In this document: positions 1-8,581 of the stretch, piece by piece
How the letters are laid out: each line of letters begins with the position of its first letter
How positions within the stretch are numbered: the first letter of the stretch is position 1
Program-made: the position numbers and the translations under genes
Notes under the pieces: model-generated
Databases searched by the model: none
Told to the model about the DNA's origin: nothing
Seen by the model: only the letters and a program-made list of their open reading frames with translations
Source: Alphaproteobacteria bacterium
Lineage (GTDB): Bacteria; Pseudomonadota; Alphaproteobacteria; Micavibrionales; Micavibrionaceae
Assembly (NCBI GenBank): GCA_024275825.1
Contig: JAJRYK010000054.1
Coordinates: forward strand, 1-45,845
DNA: 45,845 nucleotides
Direction of reading: 5' to 3'

Positions 1-85
1 CGGCGAGATACACTAAAGCGATGCGAAGCTTCCACTTTACTACCACCAAATTCTACAAAGGAAACAACTCTTTTACGAAGGTCTA

Positions 86-901
86 TTGAATAAGTCATCA
101 TGCAGCATAGCATGCGCAATTATTAATTGGAATTACTATACATTTGCGGTGACGGCTCTGATGCTGGCTTTTCCTCAAGTGGAAATTGCCAGCAAGCCTG
201 TTCAAATTGGCAGGTTTCTATCATCAACGCGAGTAGCGGCACATGGAAAAGACGGAGCATCATTCTGGAACCCGATTGCCAATGATAACAGCCAGGCCAT
301 TGTTAAGGCAGCGCAGATTTTTTCTAAAAAACTAGACGGTATAAAGTTTTGGATACGACACAACGATAAGAAGGGTTTTGAAGGTGAACTTAAACATGCC
401 CATGAGTATGTTCGTGGTATTAAACAAGACCGTGATTTTGAAGGTATTGAGGGTGATGTTTATGACCTTATGGCCCAAAGAAAACCTAATCTTCCCACTA
501 ATATAGATGACATTCTGGGGCAGGAGCTGGACATTGAACTTGAAGCGTATGTTGCGTCTCATATTGCTATGCCAGTTATTTTTGCAACGGCCTCTGTTCA
601 GTTGGCTTCGGAATATGAACATAAGGGTGGTCAACCTTTCAGCAGCATTGGTAATAGTAGCTTTCAGGACTCCATACGCCCCATGCGTGACCAGTTCAGC
701 TTTTTTGCAGATTATGTATGGTCACGCAAGCAGGCGGTGCTCGCGGTCGTTGAAAAATTTCAAACCAAGCACGGTGAGATTATAAAGGTAATTAAAGAGG
801 GCGGTGATGTCACGGAATATATCCGTAGCTCTCATGAGATTAGAGCACAGCTTCCCGAGGCACCAAAAGAGGCGCGTCCGGAATTTACAACGCTTGGCTA
901 A
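86..901 (+). CDS. Hypothetical protein, 271 aa, uncertain 5' end
   Basis: I do not recognise this family. The reading frame is open from a TTG at 86, but bases 112-140 of its 5' end match the end of an IS630-type element, so the first 20 or so residues are probably not native. An ATG at 161 (residue 26) is the more credible first methionine, or the true start was lost to the element. The remainder is soluble-looking and mixed helical, with charged stretches such as RHNDKKGFEGELKHAHEY and a proline-rich tail ending EARPEFTTLG. No signal peptide or catalytic motif is evident. It converges on degP, with 4 bp of overlap at the stop codons. Coding is likely; function is unknown. Confidence 0.6.
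   Translation: MNKSSCSIACAIINWNYYTFAVTALMLAFPQVEIASKPVQIGRFLSSTRVAAHGKDGASFWNPIANDNSQAIVKAAQIFSKKLDGIKFWIRHNDKKGFEGELKHAHEYVRGIKQDRDFEGIEGDVYDLMAQRKPNLPTNIDDILGQELDIELEAYVASHIAMPVIFATASVQLASEYEHKGGQPFSSIGNSSFQDSIRPMRDQFSFFADYVWSRKQAVLAVVEKFQTKHGEIIKVIKEGGDVTEYIRSSHEIRAQLPEAPKEARPEFTTLG
112..140 (+). repeat. IS630-type element end (left copy)
   Basis: These 29 bases match the reverse complement of 45707-45735 at 27 positions. At the right-hand copy the segment covers the last codons of an IS630-type transposase (ending Met-Cys-Asn-Tyr-stop) plus sequence beyond the stop. Here the same frame reads Met-Arg-Asn-Tyr-stop. It ends in CTATA, and IS630 elements target TA. Upstream bases 1-111 do not clearly continue the transposase, so this may be a degenerate or different copy. 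Confidence 0.5.
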
Positions 902-2415
902 TCCTTCTCTCCGTTGTCTAACCTCAACGCCACAAACCTAACAGCGCCCTCACGATTAATCAGGAGCAGGATAGAGTTGCGGCCGGCTTTTTTGGCGGCT
1001 TTGATGATGTTTTGGGCTTGTTCCGGGCTGCTCAGGGCTTGTTGGTTAAGCTCGATGATCACATCGCCTTCGACCAGGCCTTTTTGCGCGGCGGTGGAGT
1101 TCGGGGTGATGGCGCTGACGACCAGGCCCTGCACACCGCCTGGAATGTTATAAATCTCGCGCAGCTCACCGCTCATTTCGGTTACGCTGAGGCCCGTGCT
1201 GTTAAGCTCAACCATGTCGGTTTCCGGCTTTTGTGCTTCTTGCTGGTCTTCGCTGAGCAGGCCGTTTTCCTCGGCCTTTTCCAACTCACCAACTTTCACG
1301 GTGGTGGTCTGCTTTTTATTGTCGCGCCAGAAGGTGATTTTTGCCTTGCTATCAATGTCGGTTTCGGCGACCAGGCGGGGTAGGCTTCTCATAGTTTCGA
1401 TTTTTTCTCCGTTAAATTCCAGGATGACATCGCCGGTTTTAAGGCCAGCGACGTCGGAGGGGCTGTCCTTTGTCACACTGGCCACCAGTGCGCCGCGGGT
1501 TTTATCAAGGCCTAAGCTCTCCGCAATTTCATCGGTCATTTTCTGAATGCGCATACCCAGCCAGCCGCGGCGCGTGCGGCCATATTTGATGATTTGTTTG
1601 ACAACCGGCGCGGCCAGCTGTGCGGGAATGGCAAAGCCAATCCCAACCGAACCGCCAGTGGGACTGAAGATCGCAGTGTTGATCCCGATCACTTCGCCTT
1701 TGAGGTTAAACATCGGCCCGCCGGAATTGCCGCGATTGATCGAGGCATCAGTCTGGATATAATCATCATAGGGGCCGGAGTGAATGTCGCGCTGGCGGGC
1801 AGAAATAATGCCGGCCGTGACCGTGCCGCCAAGGCCGAACGGATTGCCAATCGCCACAACCCAGTCCCCCACGCGCATCACGTCGCTATCGCCGAATTTT
1901 ACAGCCGTCAGATTCTTATCAGTTTTGATCTGTAGCAGCGCAATGTCGGTTTTCTCGTCCATGCCGATCAGTTCGGCGTCCAGCGTTTCATCATCGGACA
2001 GCGTGATTTTGATGTCATCCGCATCTTTGATCACGTGATTGTTGGTGACAATATAGCCCTTTTCCGCATCGATGATAAAGCCGGAACCCAGTGATGCCTG
2101 CGGCTGGATCGGCAGGCCCTGTCCGCGCTTACCCATGAAGTCTTGGAAGAAATCTTCAAACGGCGAACCTTCCGGGAATTGCGGGAAGTCGGGGAAGTCA
2201 GGCATATTTTCTCGTGGCGCGATCGTTTGCGTAGAGGAAATATTGACCACAGCCGGCAAAAGCTTTTCCGCAAGATCGGCGAAGCTCTAGGGTGCGCTGT
2301 TAGTGCTATTGCTGTTTCCAGAGCGCAGCTTTAGCGCGTGGGCTGGGTCTGCGGTGATCGCGGCGCCGCCCAAAAGAAGACCGGCCATGAAAAAACTCAC
2401 GAGGATAATGCGCAT
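898..2415 (-). CDS. degP: DegP/HtrA-family periplasmic serine protease, interrupted by an in-frame TAG
   Basis: This is a trypsin-like periplasmic protease/chaperone of the Do/HtrA family. Translation from ATG 2415 gives a signal peptide (MRIILVSFFMAGLLLGGAA, cleavage near AHA) and a Ser/Asn-rich linker. Then comes an in-frame TAG at 2289-2287, immediately followed by SFADLAEKLLPAVVNIS, the usual start of the mature protein. Downstream the frame is intact for 453 codons from TTG 2259. It has the catalytic His in VTNNHVI, Asp in EKTDIALL and Ser in NRGNSGGP, then two PDZ domains (about 230-320 and 360-450 of the 453). Family length is about 480-510 aa, and the full frame spans 505 codons. Without readthrough no exported protease could be made from ATG 2415; a start at TTG 2259 would lack a signal peptide. 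A promoter (TTGACC, 17 bp, TAATTT) precedes ATG 2415. Confidence 0.9.
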
Positions 2416-2450
2416 GATGTGTTTCCCTTTGTTTATAAATACTATGAGAT

Positions 2451-2479
2451 AAATTAGGGCTTTCGGCCTGCATGGTCAA
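2451..2479 (-). promoter_or_regulatory. Putative sigma70 promoter of degP
   Basis: On the minus strand TTGACC (2479-2474) and TAATTT (2456-2451) are separated by 17 bp, about 36 bp upstream of the degP ATG at 2415. A Shine-Dalgarno-like AAGGGA precedes that ATG. Its presence supports 2415 as the real start. Prediction from sequence only. Confidence 0.5.
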
Positions 2480-2503
2480 CGGTGGACTTATATATGCGGG
2501 CGC

Positions 2504-2704
2504 TCACATAAAGGTCTGAACGAGCCAAACGAAGAACACGCCAATGCTGGCGACCAGCAAACCCATCATGCGGATGTGCTCTGCCGGCATGGTCGAGGCC
2601 ATTTCCAATAATTTATGCAGCATGTTGGGGCAGAGTGCATAGAGCAGCCCTTCGATGACGAAGACCAGAGCGATGGCGGTGAGCAGCGTCTCCGCACTCA
2701 TCAT
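2504..2704 (-). CDS. DUF2065 (YjeT-like) inner-membrane protein
   Basis: A 66-residue protein made of two hydrophobic helices (about residues 7-25 and 44-64) joined by a short polar turn with PNMLHKLLE. This matches the small DUF2065/YjeT family, whose members are commonly found next to hflC. It begins directly after the hflC stop (ATG 2704, hflC ends 2705), so it is very likely co-transcribed with hflK-hflC and translationally coupled. The family has no established biochemical function. Context suggests a small accessory of the HflKC membrane complex, which is inference. Confidence 0.8.
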   Translation of the reverse strand: MMSAETLLTAIALVFVIEGLLYALCPNMLHKLLEMASTMPAEHIRMMGLLVASIGVFFVWLVQTFM

Positions 2705-3679
2705 TTACCGCCCAATTTTGCGATCATTGAAATAGCGGAAAAAATCGCCGTTCGGAGAGAGGATCAGCCGCGTATCCGGATCGGCCAAGGTGTTCTTGTA
2801 CGCTTCCATCGAGCGGATAAAGGCGTAAAATTCTTTGTCCTTGTTGAACGCATCGGCATAAATTTTGATCGCCTCATTATCGCCCTGACCTTTCAGCATT
2901 TCTGCATCACGCTGCGCTTCGGCGATGAGAACAGTGCGCTCCTTCTCGGCTGTGGAGCGGATCTCAAGCGCTTGCTCTTCACCCTTGGCGCGGGTTTCGG
3001 TCGCGCGTTCTTGCAGTTCTGAAATCATCCGCCGCACGGTGGAGGTCCGCAGTTCCGATGTCAAATCAGCGCGCACAATGCGCACATCAACAATCTCAAT
3101 GCCCAATTGGTCATTGGTCGTGGTGCGGTTTACGCGCAGACGAATTTCGTTCATCACCGCTGTCCGCTCATCAGAGAGCAATTCCTTCAGCGTCGTGCGG
3201 CCCAAAACGGCGCGCGTGGCATCGTTAAGGATGGTGGACAGGCGTGCATTTGCCCCGCTGACCGTGCGCAGCGTTTTGAGGAATTGCAGCGGATCAACAA
3301 TTTTATAGCGCGCAAAGGTATCCACGATGATCGGTTCACCGCTGACATCTTTAATGACGGCATTATCCTTGGTGGCTGTGTCTGCGATCGCTTTACCATC
3401 TTCACCAATAACGGGCGCTTTTTGTTTTTCGATCAGTGAGCTGGAAATAACCACCTGCTCTGGCGCTGGATCAACGGAAAGAATACGGCTGTCGAAATAG
3501 ACTACATCTTGAATGATTGGAATCTTCACATGCAGGCCCGGCCCGCGCGGTTCGCCTTTTGGCTCCCCCAGTTGCAGCACAATGGCCTGCTCGCGCTGAT
3601 CAACAATGAACAGCGATTGCGAGATTACGATGAACCCTATGGCCAGAATTCCGAGAAGAAAGAGACGTGATTTATTCAT
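2705..3679 (-). CDS. hflC: HflC, SPFH-domain modulator of FtsH
   Basis: HflC forms with HflK a large inner-membrane complex facing the periplasm that encloses and modulates the FtsH protease. The 324-residue protein has one N-terminal membrane anchor (about 6-24) followed by the SPFH/prohibitin domain (VDQREQAIVLQLGEP onward) and a long Ala/Glu-rich helix with RSTAEKERTVLIAEAQRDAE, typical of the coiled-coil region. There is an insertion of about 20 residues around KQKAPVIGEDGKAIADTATK in the SPFH domain compared with short HflCs. It follows hflK with a 3-bp gap and precedes the DUF2065 gene: one three-gene operon. Confidence 0.93.
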   Translation of the reverse strand: MNKSRLFLLGILAIGFIVISQSLFIVDQREQAIVLQLGEPKGEPRGPGLHVKIPIIQDVVYFDSRILSVDPAPEQVVISSSLIEKQKAPVIGEDGKAIADTATKDNAVIKDVSGEPIIVDTFARYKIVDPLQFLKTLRTVSGANARLSTILNDATRAVLGRTTLKELLSDERTAVMNEIRLRVNRTTTNDQLGIEIVDVRIVRADLTSELRTSTVRRMISELQERATETRAKGEEQALEIRSTAEKERTVLIAEAQRDAEMLKGQGDNEAIKIYADAFNKDKEFYAFIRSMEAYKNTLADPDTRLILSPNGDFFRYFNDRKIGR

Positions 3680-3682
3680 GGT

Positions 3683-4789
3683 TTATTGCTTTCTTTTTAA
3701 TTCATCGAGCGGCAAATACGGCACGACACCGCTTCCGTTACTATTATCCAAAATAATCTTTTGCGCGTTTCTTAAAACCTCTTCCATCGTCTCGATATAG
3801 ATGCGCTCTTTGGTTACATCTTTACCGGTCAGATAGGCTTTGTAGACCGAGTTAAAGCGATCCGCATCACCCGTGGAGCGCGCAACTTTTGATTGCTTAT
3901 AGGCTTGGGCCTCTTGCAGCATTTGAATAGCCATTCCGCGGGCTTTGGGTAGGATGTCTTCACGATACGCTCCGGCGCGGTTTTGCACATCTTCAGCATC
4001 TTGCTTGGCTGATTGCACATCCTGAAATGCAGCTTGCACATCGGGGTGAACTTCGGCCTGCTGGATCAAAATCCGTGTGATGTTCACGCCAGATTTATAT
4101 TCATCCAGATTTTGCTGAATGATTTCCTTGGTCCGGTCGGCGACCTCTTGACGTTTGTTGGTGATGATCGGGAACATATTGGTTTGACCGACCACTTCGC
4201 GAATTGCACTTTCGGCGACCTTCTTAACTGTGTTTTCTTGATCACGAATTTCGAAGACGAACTCTTCAGATGATTTGATGTTCCACTGGATCTCCAGCTT
4301 CAGATCAACAATGTTCCGATCACTGGTCAGCATCAGGCTTTCTTCCGGCAAGTTTCGCTGGCCAACGGCCCCGCCGCGCCCATAGGCCTCGGCAAAACCA
4401 ATCGTCATCTTACGAATTTCTTCAACATTGATAATTCTCGATGTCTCAATCGGCGTGGGCAGGTGATAGCCTAAACCCGGCTCCGCTTGCGTATGGTTCC
4501 ATGCGCCAAAGCGCTGGATTACTGCGTGTTCACCGGGGTTCACGACATAAAATCCGCTCGCCAGCCACAGGCCAATGACAGCCAGAATGCCCAGAACAAC
4601 CATCTTTTCGCCGCGGAAATTACCGGGCATCACGTCGCGGAAATTATCCTGCGCACGGCGGAGCATTTCATCAATATCAGGGGGCTCGCCACCACCACCA
4701 CCGTGGCCGCCGCCGCCGGGGCGCTGCCCGCGCGTACGGTCATCATTTGCATTATTACCCCAAGGGTTCTTGCGTCCGTCTTTGCCCAT
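3683..4789 (-). CDS. hflK: HflK, SPFH-domain modulator of FtsH
   Basis: Partner of HflC in the HflKC-FtsH quality-control complex of the inner membrane. The 368-residue protein has a Gly/Pro-rich cytoplasmic N-terminus (poly-Gly around residues 22-36), a HflK N-terminal region (PPDIDEMLRRAQDNFRDVM), one transmembrane helix (about 65-85), then the SPFH domain (VVNPGEHAVIQRFG) and a helical C-terminus rich in Gln/Ala (QDVQSAKQDAEDVQNRA). First gene of the operon. It is transcribed divergently from mrp, with 72 bp between the two starts. Confidence 0.93.
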   Translation of the reverse strand: MGKDGRKNPWGNNANDDRTRGQRPGGGGHGGGGGEPPDIDEMLRRAQDNFRDVMPGNFRGEKMVVLGILAVIGLWLASGFYVVNPGEHAVIQRFGAWNHTQAEPGLGYHLPTPIETSRIINVEEIRKMTIGFAEAYGRGGAVGQRNLPEESLMLTSDRNIVDLKLEIQWNIKSSEEFVFEIRDQENTVKKVAESAIREVVGQTNMFPIITNKRQEVADRTKEIIQQNLDEYKSGVNITRILIQQAEVHPDVQAAFQDVQSAKQDAEDVQNRAGAYREDILPKARGMAIQMLQEAQAYKQSKVARSTGDADRFNSVYKAYLTGKDVTKERIYIETMEEVLRNAQKIILDNSNGSGVVPYLPLDELKRKQ

Positions 4790-4800
4790 TATTCTATTCT

Positions 4801-4829
4801 TTGCCTATTGAAATTTCGTGAGCTATAAC
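4801..4829 (+). promoter_or_regulatory. Putative sigma70 promoter of mrp
   Basis: TTGCCT (4801-4806) and TATAAC (4824-4829) are separated by 17 bp and lie 32 bp upstream of the mrp ATG. An AAGAGGAT Shine-Dalgarno-like sequence sits just before the start. Only 72 bp separate mrp from divergent hflK, so the two promoter regions must overlap. Confidence 0.45.
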
Positions 4830-4861
4830 AATATCTCTTTCAACGCGGAAAGCAAGAGGAT

Positions 4862-6100
4862 ATGAGGCAGTTTAAAAAGAAAAAGATGAGCTTGGAAAGG
4901 GCTGTTCTGAAAACGCTGGAACAGGTAAAAGATCCTGATCGTCGCAAGAATATTATTAAGCTTGGAATGGTGTCTGATGTGCAAATCAGCGCCGCTGGCG
5001 ATGTGGTTTTTGCCATTGAGGTTGATCCGCAGCGCGGCCCGGCGCTGGAACCTCTGCGTCAAGAGGCGGAGGCTGCGGTTGCCGCTGTGCCGGGCGTGAA
5101 GAGCGTCACGGCTGTGCTCACGGCGCAAGCCACATCCAAAAAAAGCCAGCCGCAAAGTGCGGGCTCTGACCCGCACGGCATGAACAAAAATCCAAAGCTC
5201 GATCTGCCGATCAAAAAAATTATCGCGATCGCGAGTGGTAAAGGCGGCGTTGGGAAATCTACAATTTCCGCCAATCTCGCTGTGGCATTGGCGGGCTGTA
5301 TGGTGGATGACGATGGGCAGATTTTTACAGTCTCGAGAGACGAAACACCGGACAACTCATCTGCAACAAAGCATCTGTCTCAGACTCATGCGGGTGAGGT
5401 AGGGGATGAAGAAAAGGTAAGCGCGGAGATGGCGGGGCTACGCCCCTTGCGCGTGGGCTTGCTCGATGCTGATATCTACGGCCCTAGCCAGCCGCGCATG
5501 ATGGGCTTGTCCAAAGCCGGACAGCCAACGCCCAAGCCCGATCAAATCGATGCTCAGATCATCCCGCTGGACGCTTATGGCGTAAAGGTTATGTCGATCG
5601 GCTTTATGGTTGATCAGGAGGCCGCGCTGGTCTGGCGCGGGCCGATGGTGCAAACCGCGATTTACCAGCTGCTGCGCGATGTGAAATGGGGCACGGCAGA
5701 AGAGCCGCTAGACATTCTGATCGTCGATATGCCCCCCGGCACTGGCGATGCGCAGCTGACTATGGCACAAAAGGTCCCGCTGGCCGGCGCGATCATCGTT
5801 TCAACCCCGCAAGACATCGCTCTGATGGATGCGCGCAAGGGCGTAGAAATGTTCCGCAAAACCGGCGTAAAAATCCTGGGGCTAATCGAAAATATGAGCA
5901 CCCACATCTGCACCAATTGCGGCCACGAAGAACACATCTTCGGCCATGGCGGCGCAAAAGCAGAAGCCGAAAAGCTCGGCGTACCGTTTCTGGGAGAGAT
6001 ACCGTTGAGCATTGATATCCGCGAAAAATCCGATGCGGGAGAGCCGGGCCTTCAATCATTCGAAGAGGTGGCTCAGAGTGTTATTTCCGCTCTAATGTGA
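4862..6100 (+). CDS. mrp: Mrp/ApbC-type P-loop ATPase, iron-sulfur cluster carrier, with ~47-residue insertion
   Basis: Mrp/ApbC/Nbp35-family ATPases bind and transfer Fe-S clusters. The 412-residue protein has an N-terminal MIP18/DUF59 domain (about 8-85), a linker, and the P-loop domain with deviant Walker A SGKGGVGKST. It also has the LLDADIYGPS motif, the VDMPPGTGDAQLT motif and the CxxC of HICTNCGHEE that ligates the cluster. Unusually, about 47 residues (from CMVDDDGQIF to VSAEMAG, DNA about 5298-5440) separate the Walker A helix from the LLDADIYGPS strand. In ordinary family members these are nearly adjacent. The insert is polar, in frame, and its DNA contains short palindromes. The 3' end overlaps folA by 20 bp, convergent. 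Confidence 0.93.
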   Translation: MRQFKKKKMSLERAVLKTLEQVKDPDRRKNIIKLGMVSDVQISAAGDVVFAIEVDPQRGPALEPLRQEAEAAVAAVPGVKSVTAVLTAQATSKKSQPQSAGSDPHGMNKNPKLDLPIKKIIAIASGKGGVGKSTISANLAVALAGCMVDDDGQIFTVSRDETPDNSSATKHLSQTHAGEVGDEEKVSAEMAGLRPLRVGLLDADIYGPSQPRMMGLSKAGQPTPKPDQIDAQIIPLDAYGVKVMSIGFMVDQEAALVWRGPMVQTAIYQLLRDVKWGTAEEPLDILIVDMPPGTGDAQLTMAQKVPLAGAIIVSTPQDIALMDARKGVEMFRKTGVKILGLIENMSTHICTNCGHEEHIFGHGGAKAEAEKLGVPFLGEIPLSIDIREKSDAGEPGLQSFEEVAQSVISALM

Positions 6101-6659
6101 AAAACGTAAAGGCTGGTTGCTCGCCTTCCGCCTCATGCCGCTCTTTATGCAACACCGTAAACGCATCCCAATCAAATTCTGGAAAGAATGTGTCGCCCTC
6201 ATATTCTTGATGCACCATCGTCAGATATAGCCGGTCGATCAGGCTCATAGTCTGGCGGTAAATCTCTCCGCCGCCGGTGATGAAGATCTCGTCTATGCCG
6301 TTAGTCGTGGCAATTTCCTTCCCAAGCTTTATGCTGTCCTCTATGGATTTCGCGTAGTGCAAGCTGGTGGGTGATGGCGCTTCAGTTTCAATCGCAGACG
6401 ATTCTAGATCTTTGTACACCGCTGTCGCCTCCCCCTCCGGTAAACTCTCAAACGTCCGGCTAATCACGATATTTGCGCGGCCGGGCAGGGGCTTGCCGAT
6501 GGATTCGTATGATTTGCGCCCCATGATGATGGGCTTGCCCAGCGTGGTGCGCTTGAAATGCTTTAAATCTTCTGAGATATGCCACAGAAGTCGATTGTCT
6601 TTCCCGATGGCGCGGTTCTCAGCCATAGCGGTGATAGAAGATAGTTTTATTTTGCTCAT
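6081..6659 (-). CDS. folA: Dihydrofolate reductase
   Basis: Reduces dihydrofolate to tetrahydrofolate with NADPH, regenerating the cofactor oxidised by ThyA (thyA lies 1 kb away). The 192-residue protein opens with LSSITAMAENRAIGKDNRLLW and has LPGRANIVISR, the NADPH-loop ITGGGEIYRQ, and the acidic-loop Asp near the N-terminus replaced in the usual position by the SEDLKHFKRTT helix. It is longer than the usual 160 residues owing to an insert around SSAIETEAPSPTSLHYAKS in the middle. It starts 21 bp from divergent folB and overlaps the end of mrp by 20 bp, so its promoter must lie inside folB. Confidence 0.93.
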   Translation of the reverse strand: MSKIKLSSITAMAENRAIGKDNRLLWHISEDLKHFKRTTLGKPIIMGRKSYESIGKPLPGRANIVISRTFESLPEGEATAVYKDLESSAIETEAPSPTSLHYAKSIEDSIKLGKEIATTNGIDEIFITGGGEIYRQTMSLIDRLYLTMVHQEYEGDTFFPEFDWDAFTVLHKERHEAEGEQPAFTFFTLERK

Positions 6660-6680
6660 ACTCTATATATAAAAGAGATC

Positions 6681-7061
6681 ATGGAGAATGAAAGCCACAT
6701 TTCGATTTTTGTGAAATCTATGCGCGTCAATGTGCGTATCGGCCTGTTGCCGGCGGAGCGCGAGGCACCGCAGCCGCTTGATGTCACTGTCGAGCTATTT
6801 ACCGCGCTCGATTATCTGGATGGCGTGGATGCGGACAGCATTATCGATTATGCGCAAATCTATGACGCCGTGAAAAGCTGGGAAGCGCGCGATCACGTTG
6901 ATCTGCTCGAGACGTATCTGCAAGAGCTCTTAACTCTCGGTTTCACCTTCGACCGCGTCACCGCCATGCGCGCAACCATCGCCAAGCCTGAGATCTTCGA
7001 TGAAGCGCAGGGCGCAGGGCTATCGGTGTTTATGCGGCGGGGGGATTATAGGTTGGGGTAG
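6681..7061 (+). CDS. folB: Dihydroneopterin aldolase family protein
   Basis: FolB-type T-fold enzyme acting on 7,8-dihydroneopterin in folate synthesis. The 126-residue size fits the family. Visible signatures are VRIGLLPAEREAPQPLDVTV (the substrate-entry segment with Glu), a DADSIIDYAQIYDAV helix corresponding to the DYG/tyrosine region, LLETYLQELL, and a C-terminal KPEIFDEAQGAGLSVF strand. The start at 6681 is 21 bp from the folA start on the other strand, with only GAGA as a weak ribosome binding site. It ends immediately before a convergent hypothetical gene (stop bases abut at 7061/7062). Confidence 0.85.
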   Translation: MENESHISIFVKSMRVNVRIGLLPAEREAPQPLDVTVELFTALDYLDGVDADSIIDYAQIYDAVKSWEARDHVDLLETYLQELLTLGFTFDRVTAMRATIAKPEIFDEAQGAGLSVFMRRGDYRLG

Positions 7062-7631
7062 TTAGTCATAAATGGGTGTATTTTTAAAGAGGGGCGTTTC
7101 TGGCGCTTGATTTTCCAGGCTTTCAACTAATTTAGCGGTTGCAGAAAGAGCAGAAATAAAGCCTCTTTCCTCAATTAAATTGAAAATATGATTTAATTTT
7201 TGTTCTTCATTCGGGTTGGTTTCATCAATTTTCTCCATATGCTCTTCAATGCGATCAAGAAGGGTACTTAAGCTTTCATCTGATGTGTTTGCGCTTAGAT
7301 AATAATTTTGTATGTCCAGCCAAACTTTTTCTGCATCTGTTTTTGAATCTTCAGGGGCAATATAAAGGCCACCACGCAGGATTTTCACACCATCATTAAC
7401 GGTAATTCTGATGCGGCTTTCTCCAATGCTTTTAATCCAAAGGGTTGCGTCTTGTTTAAAGCGATGCACTTCCCCGATTTCATTGAGGGTGAATTCTTCA
7501 TCTTTGACCTTTAGGTGCAGGATGCCATCAAGAGCATAAAGCTCAAACATGCCAATGTTAGCAACATAGCCATAGGCATCATCTTCATTAAACATTGAAA
7601 AAACAAACATAATTTTATCCAAATTATCCAA
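7062..7631 (-). CDS. Hypothetical protein, 189 aa, AT-rich
   Basis: Not recognised. A soluble, acidic protein: the N-terminal half is predicted beta-rich (YALDGILHLKVKDEEFTL, HRFKQDATLWIKSIGESRI), the C-terminal half alpha-helical (LLDRIEEHMEKIDETNPNEE). No signal peptide, membrane segment or catalytic motif. The DNA is clearly more AT-rich than the flanking folB and thyA genes, with AAA/GAA/TTT codon preference. It sits alone on the minus strand between housekeeping genes, like three other orphans in this window. Its 3' end abuts folB. Confidence 0.75.
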   Translation of the reverse strand: MDNLDKIMFVFSMFNEDDAYGYVANIGMFELYALDGILHLKVKDEEFTLNEIGEVHRFKQDATLWIKSIGESRIRITVNDGVKILRGGLYIAPEDSKTDAEKVWLDIQNYYLSANTSDESLSTLLDRIEEHMEKIDETNPNEEQKLNHIFNLIEERGFISALSATAKLVESLENQAPETPLFKNTPIYD

Positions 7632-7714
7632 ATATTAAATTATGAAAGGTTTTTACCGCACCGAATGAAATATGTCAAGAAACATATGTTTTATATGTTA
7701 ATTTATAGTGCCAA

Positions 7715-8509
7715 TTATACCGCCACAGCGCCCTTAATATGCGGATGTGCCTCATAGCCCACCAATTCGAAATCCTCGAATTTAAAGTCGAAAATGCTGG
7801 TCACATCGGGGTTTATGCGCATTTTGGGCAGGGGATGGGGGGCGCGGCTTAGCTGTTCGTGCGTTTGGTCGATATGGTTGGAATAGAGGTGCGCATCGCC
7901 GAACGTATGGATAAATTCACCAGGCTCCAGACCCGTTACCTGCGCCATCATGATGGTCAGCAGGGCGTAGGATGCGATGTTAAACGGCACGCCGAGAAAT
8001 ATATCGGCGCTGCGCTGATATAGCTGGCACGAGAGCCGCCCATCCGCCACATAGAACTGGAAAAATGCATGACACGGCGGCAGGGCCATTTCGTCCACCA
8101 CGCCCGGATTAAACGCGACGACCAGCAAGCGGCGGCTGTCGGGATTGCTCTTGATCTGCTCCACCACACCCGCCAGCTGGTCAATGGTGCGGCCATCAGC
8201 CGCTTTCCAGCTGCGCCATTGCTCGCCATAGACGGGGCCGAGATCGCCATTCTCATCCGCCCACGCATCCCAGATTTTAACGCCGTTATCTTGCAGATAT
8301 TTAACATTCGTATCACCCGCGATGAACCAGAGAAGCTCATGAATGATCGAGCGCAAATGGCATTTCTTGGTGGTGACCAGCGGAAACCCGTCCGCCAAAT
8401 CAAACCGCATCTGTCGCCCAAACACGCTCAAGGTGCCCGTTCCAGTGCGATCTTCTTTCTGCGTGCCGTTCTCCAGCACGTCCTTCATCAAATCGAGATA
8501 TTGTTTCAT
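7715..8509 (-). CDS. thyA: Thymidylate synthase (ThyA)
   Basis: Converts dUMP to dTMP using methylenetetrahydrofolate, producing dihydrofolate that FolA recycles. At 264 residues it has exactly the length of E. coli ThyA. Clear signatures: [20 protein letters not shown] at the N-terminus, [19 protein letters not shown], the catalytic cysteine in [32 protein letters not shown] (dUMP binding), [12 protein letters not shown], and the C-terminal KGAVAV. The gene is complete with an ATG start. Confidence 0.97.
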   Translation of the reverse strand: MKQYLDLMKDVLENGTQKEDRTGTGTLSVFGRQMRFDLADGFPLVTTKKCHLRSIIHELLWFIAGDTNVKYLQDNGVKIWDAWADENGDLGPVYGEQWRSWKAADGRTIDQLAGVVEQIKSNPDSRRLLVVAFNPGVVDEMALPPCHAFFQFYVADGRLSCQLYQRSADIFLGVPFNIASYALLTIMMAQVTGLEPGEFIHTFGDAHLYSNHIDQTHEQLSRAPHPLPKMRINPDVTSIFDFKFEDFELVGYEAHPHIKGAVAV

Positions 8510-8581
8510 GTCGTGGATTATGGGTGATTTACATGGGGCAGTGCAATGGGGCGCGACGATTCTGCTGCGCGCCCCTGTGTA

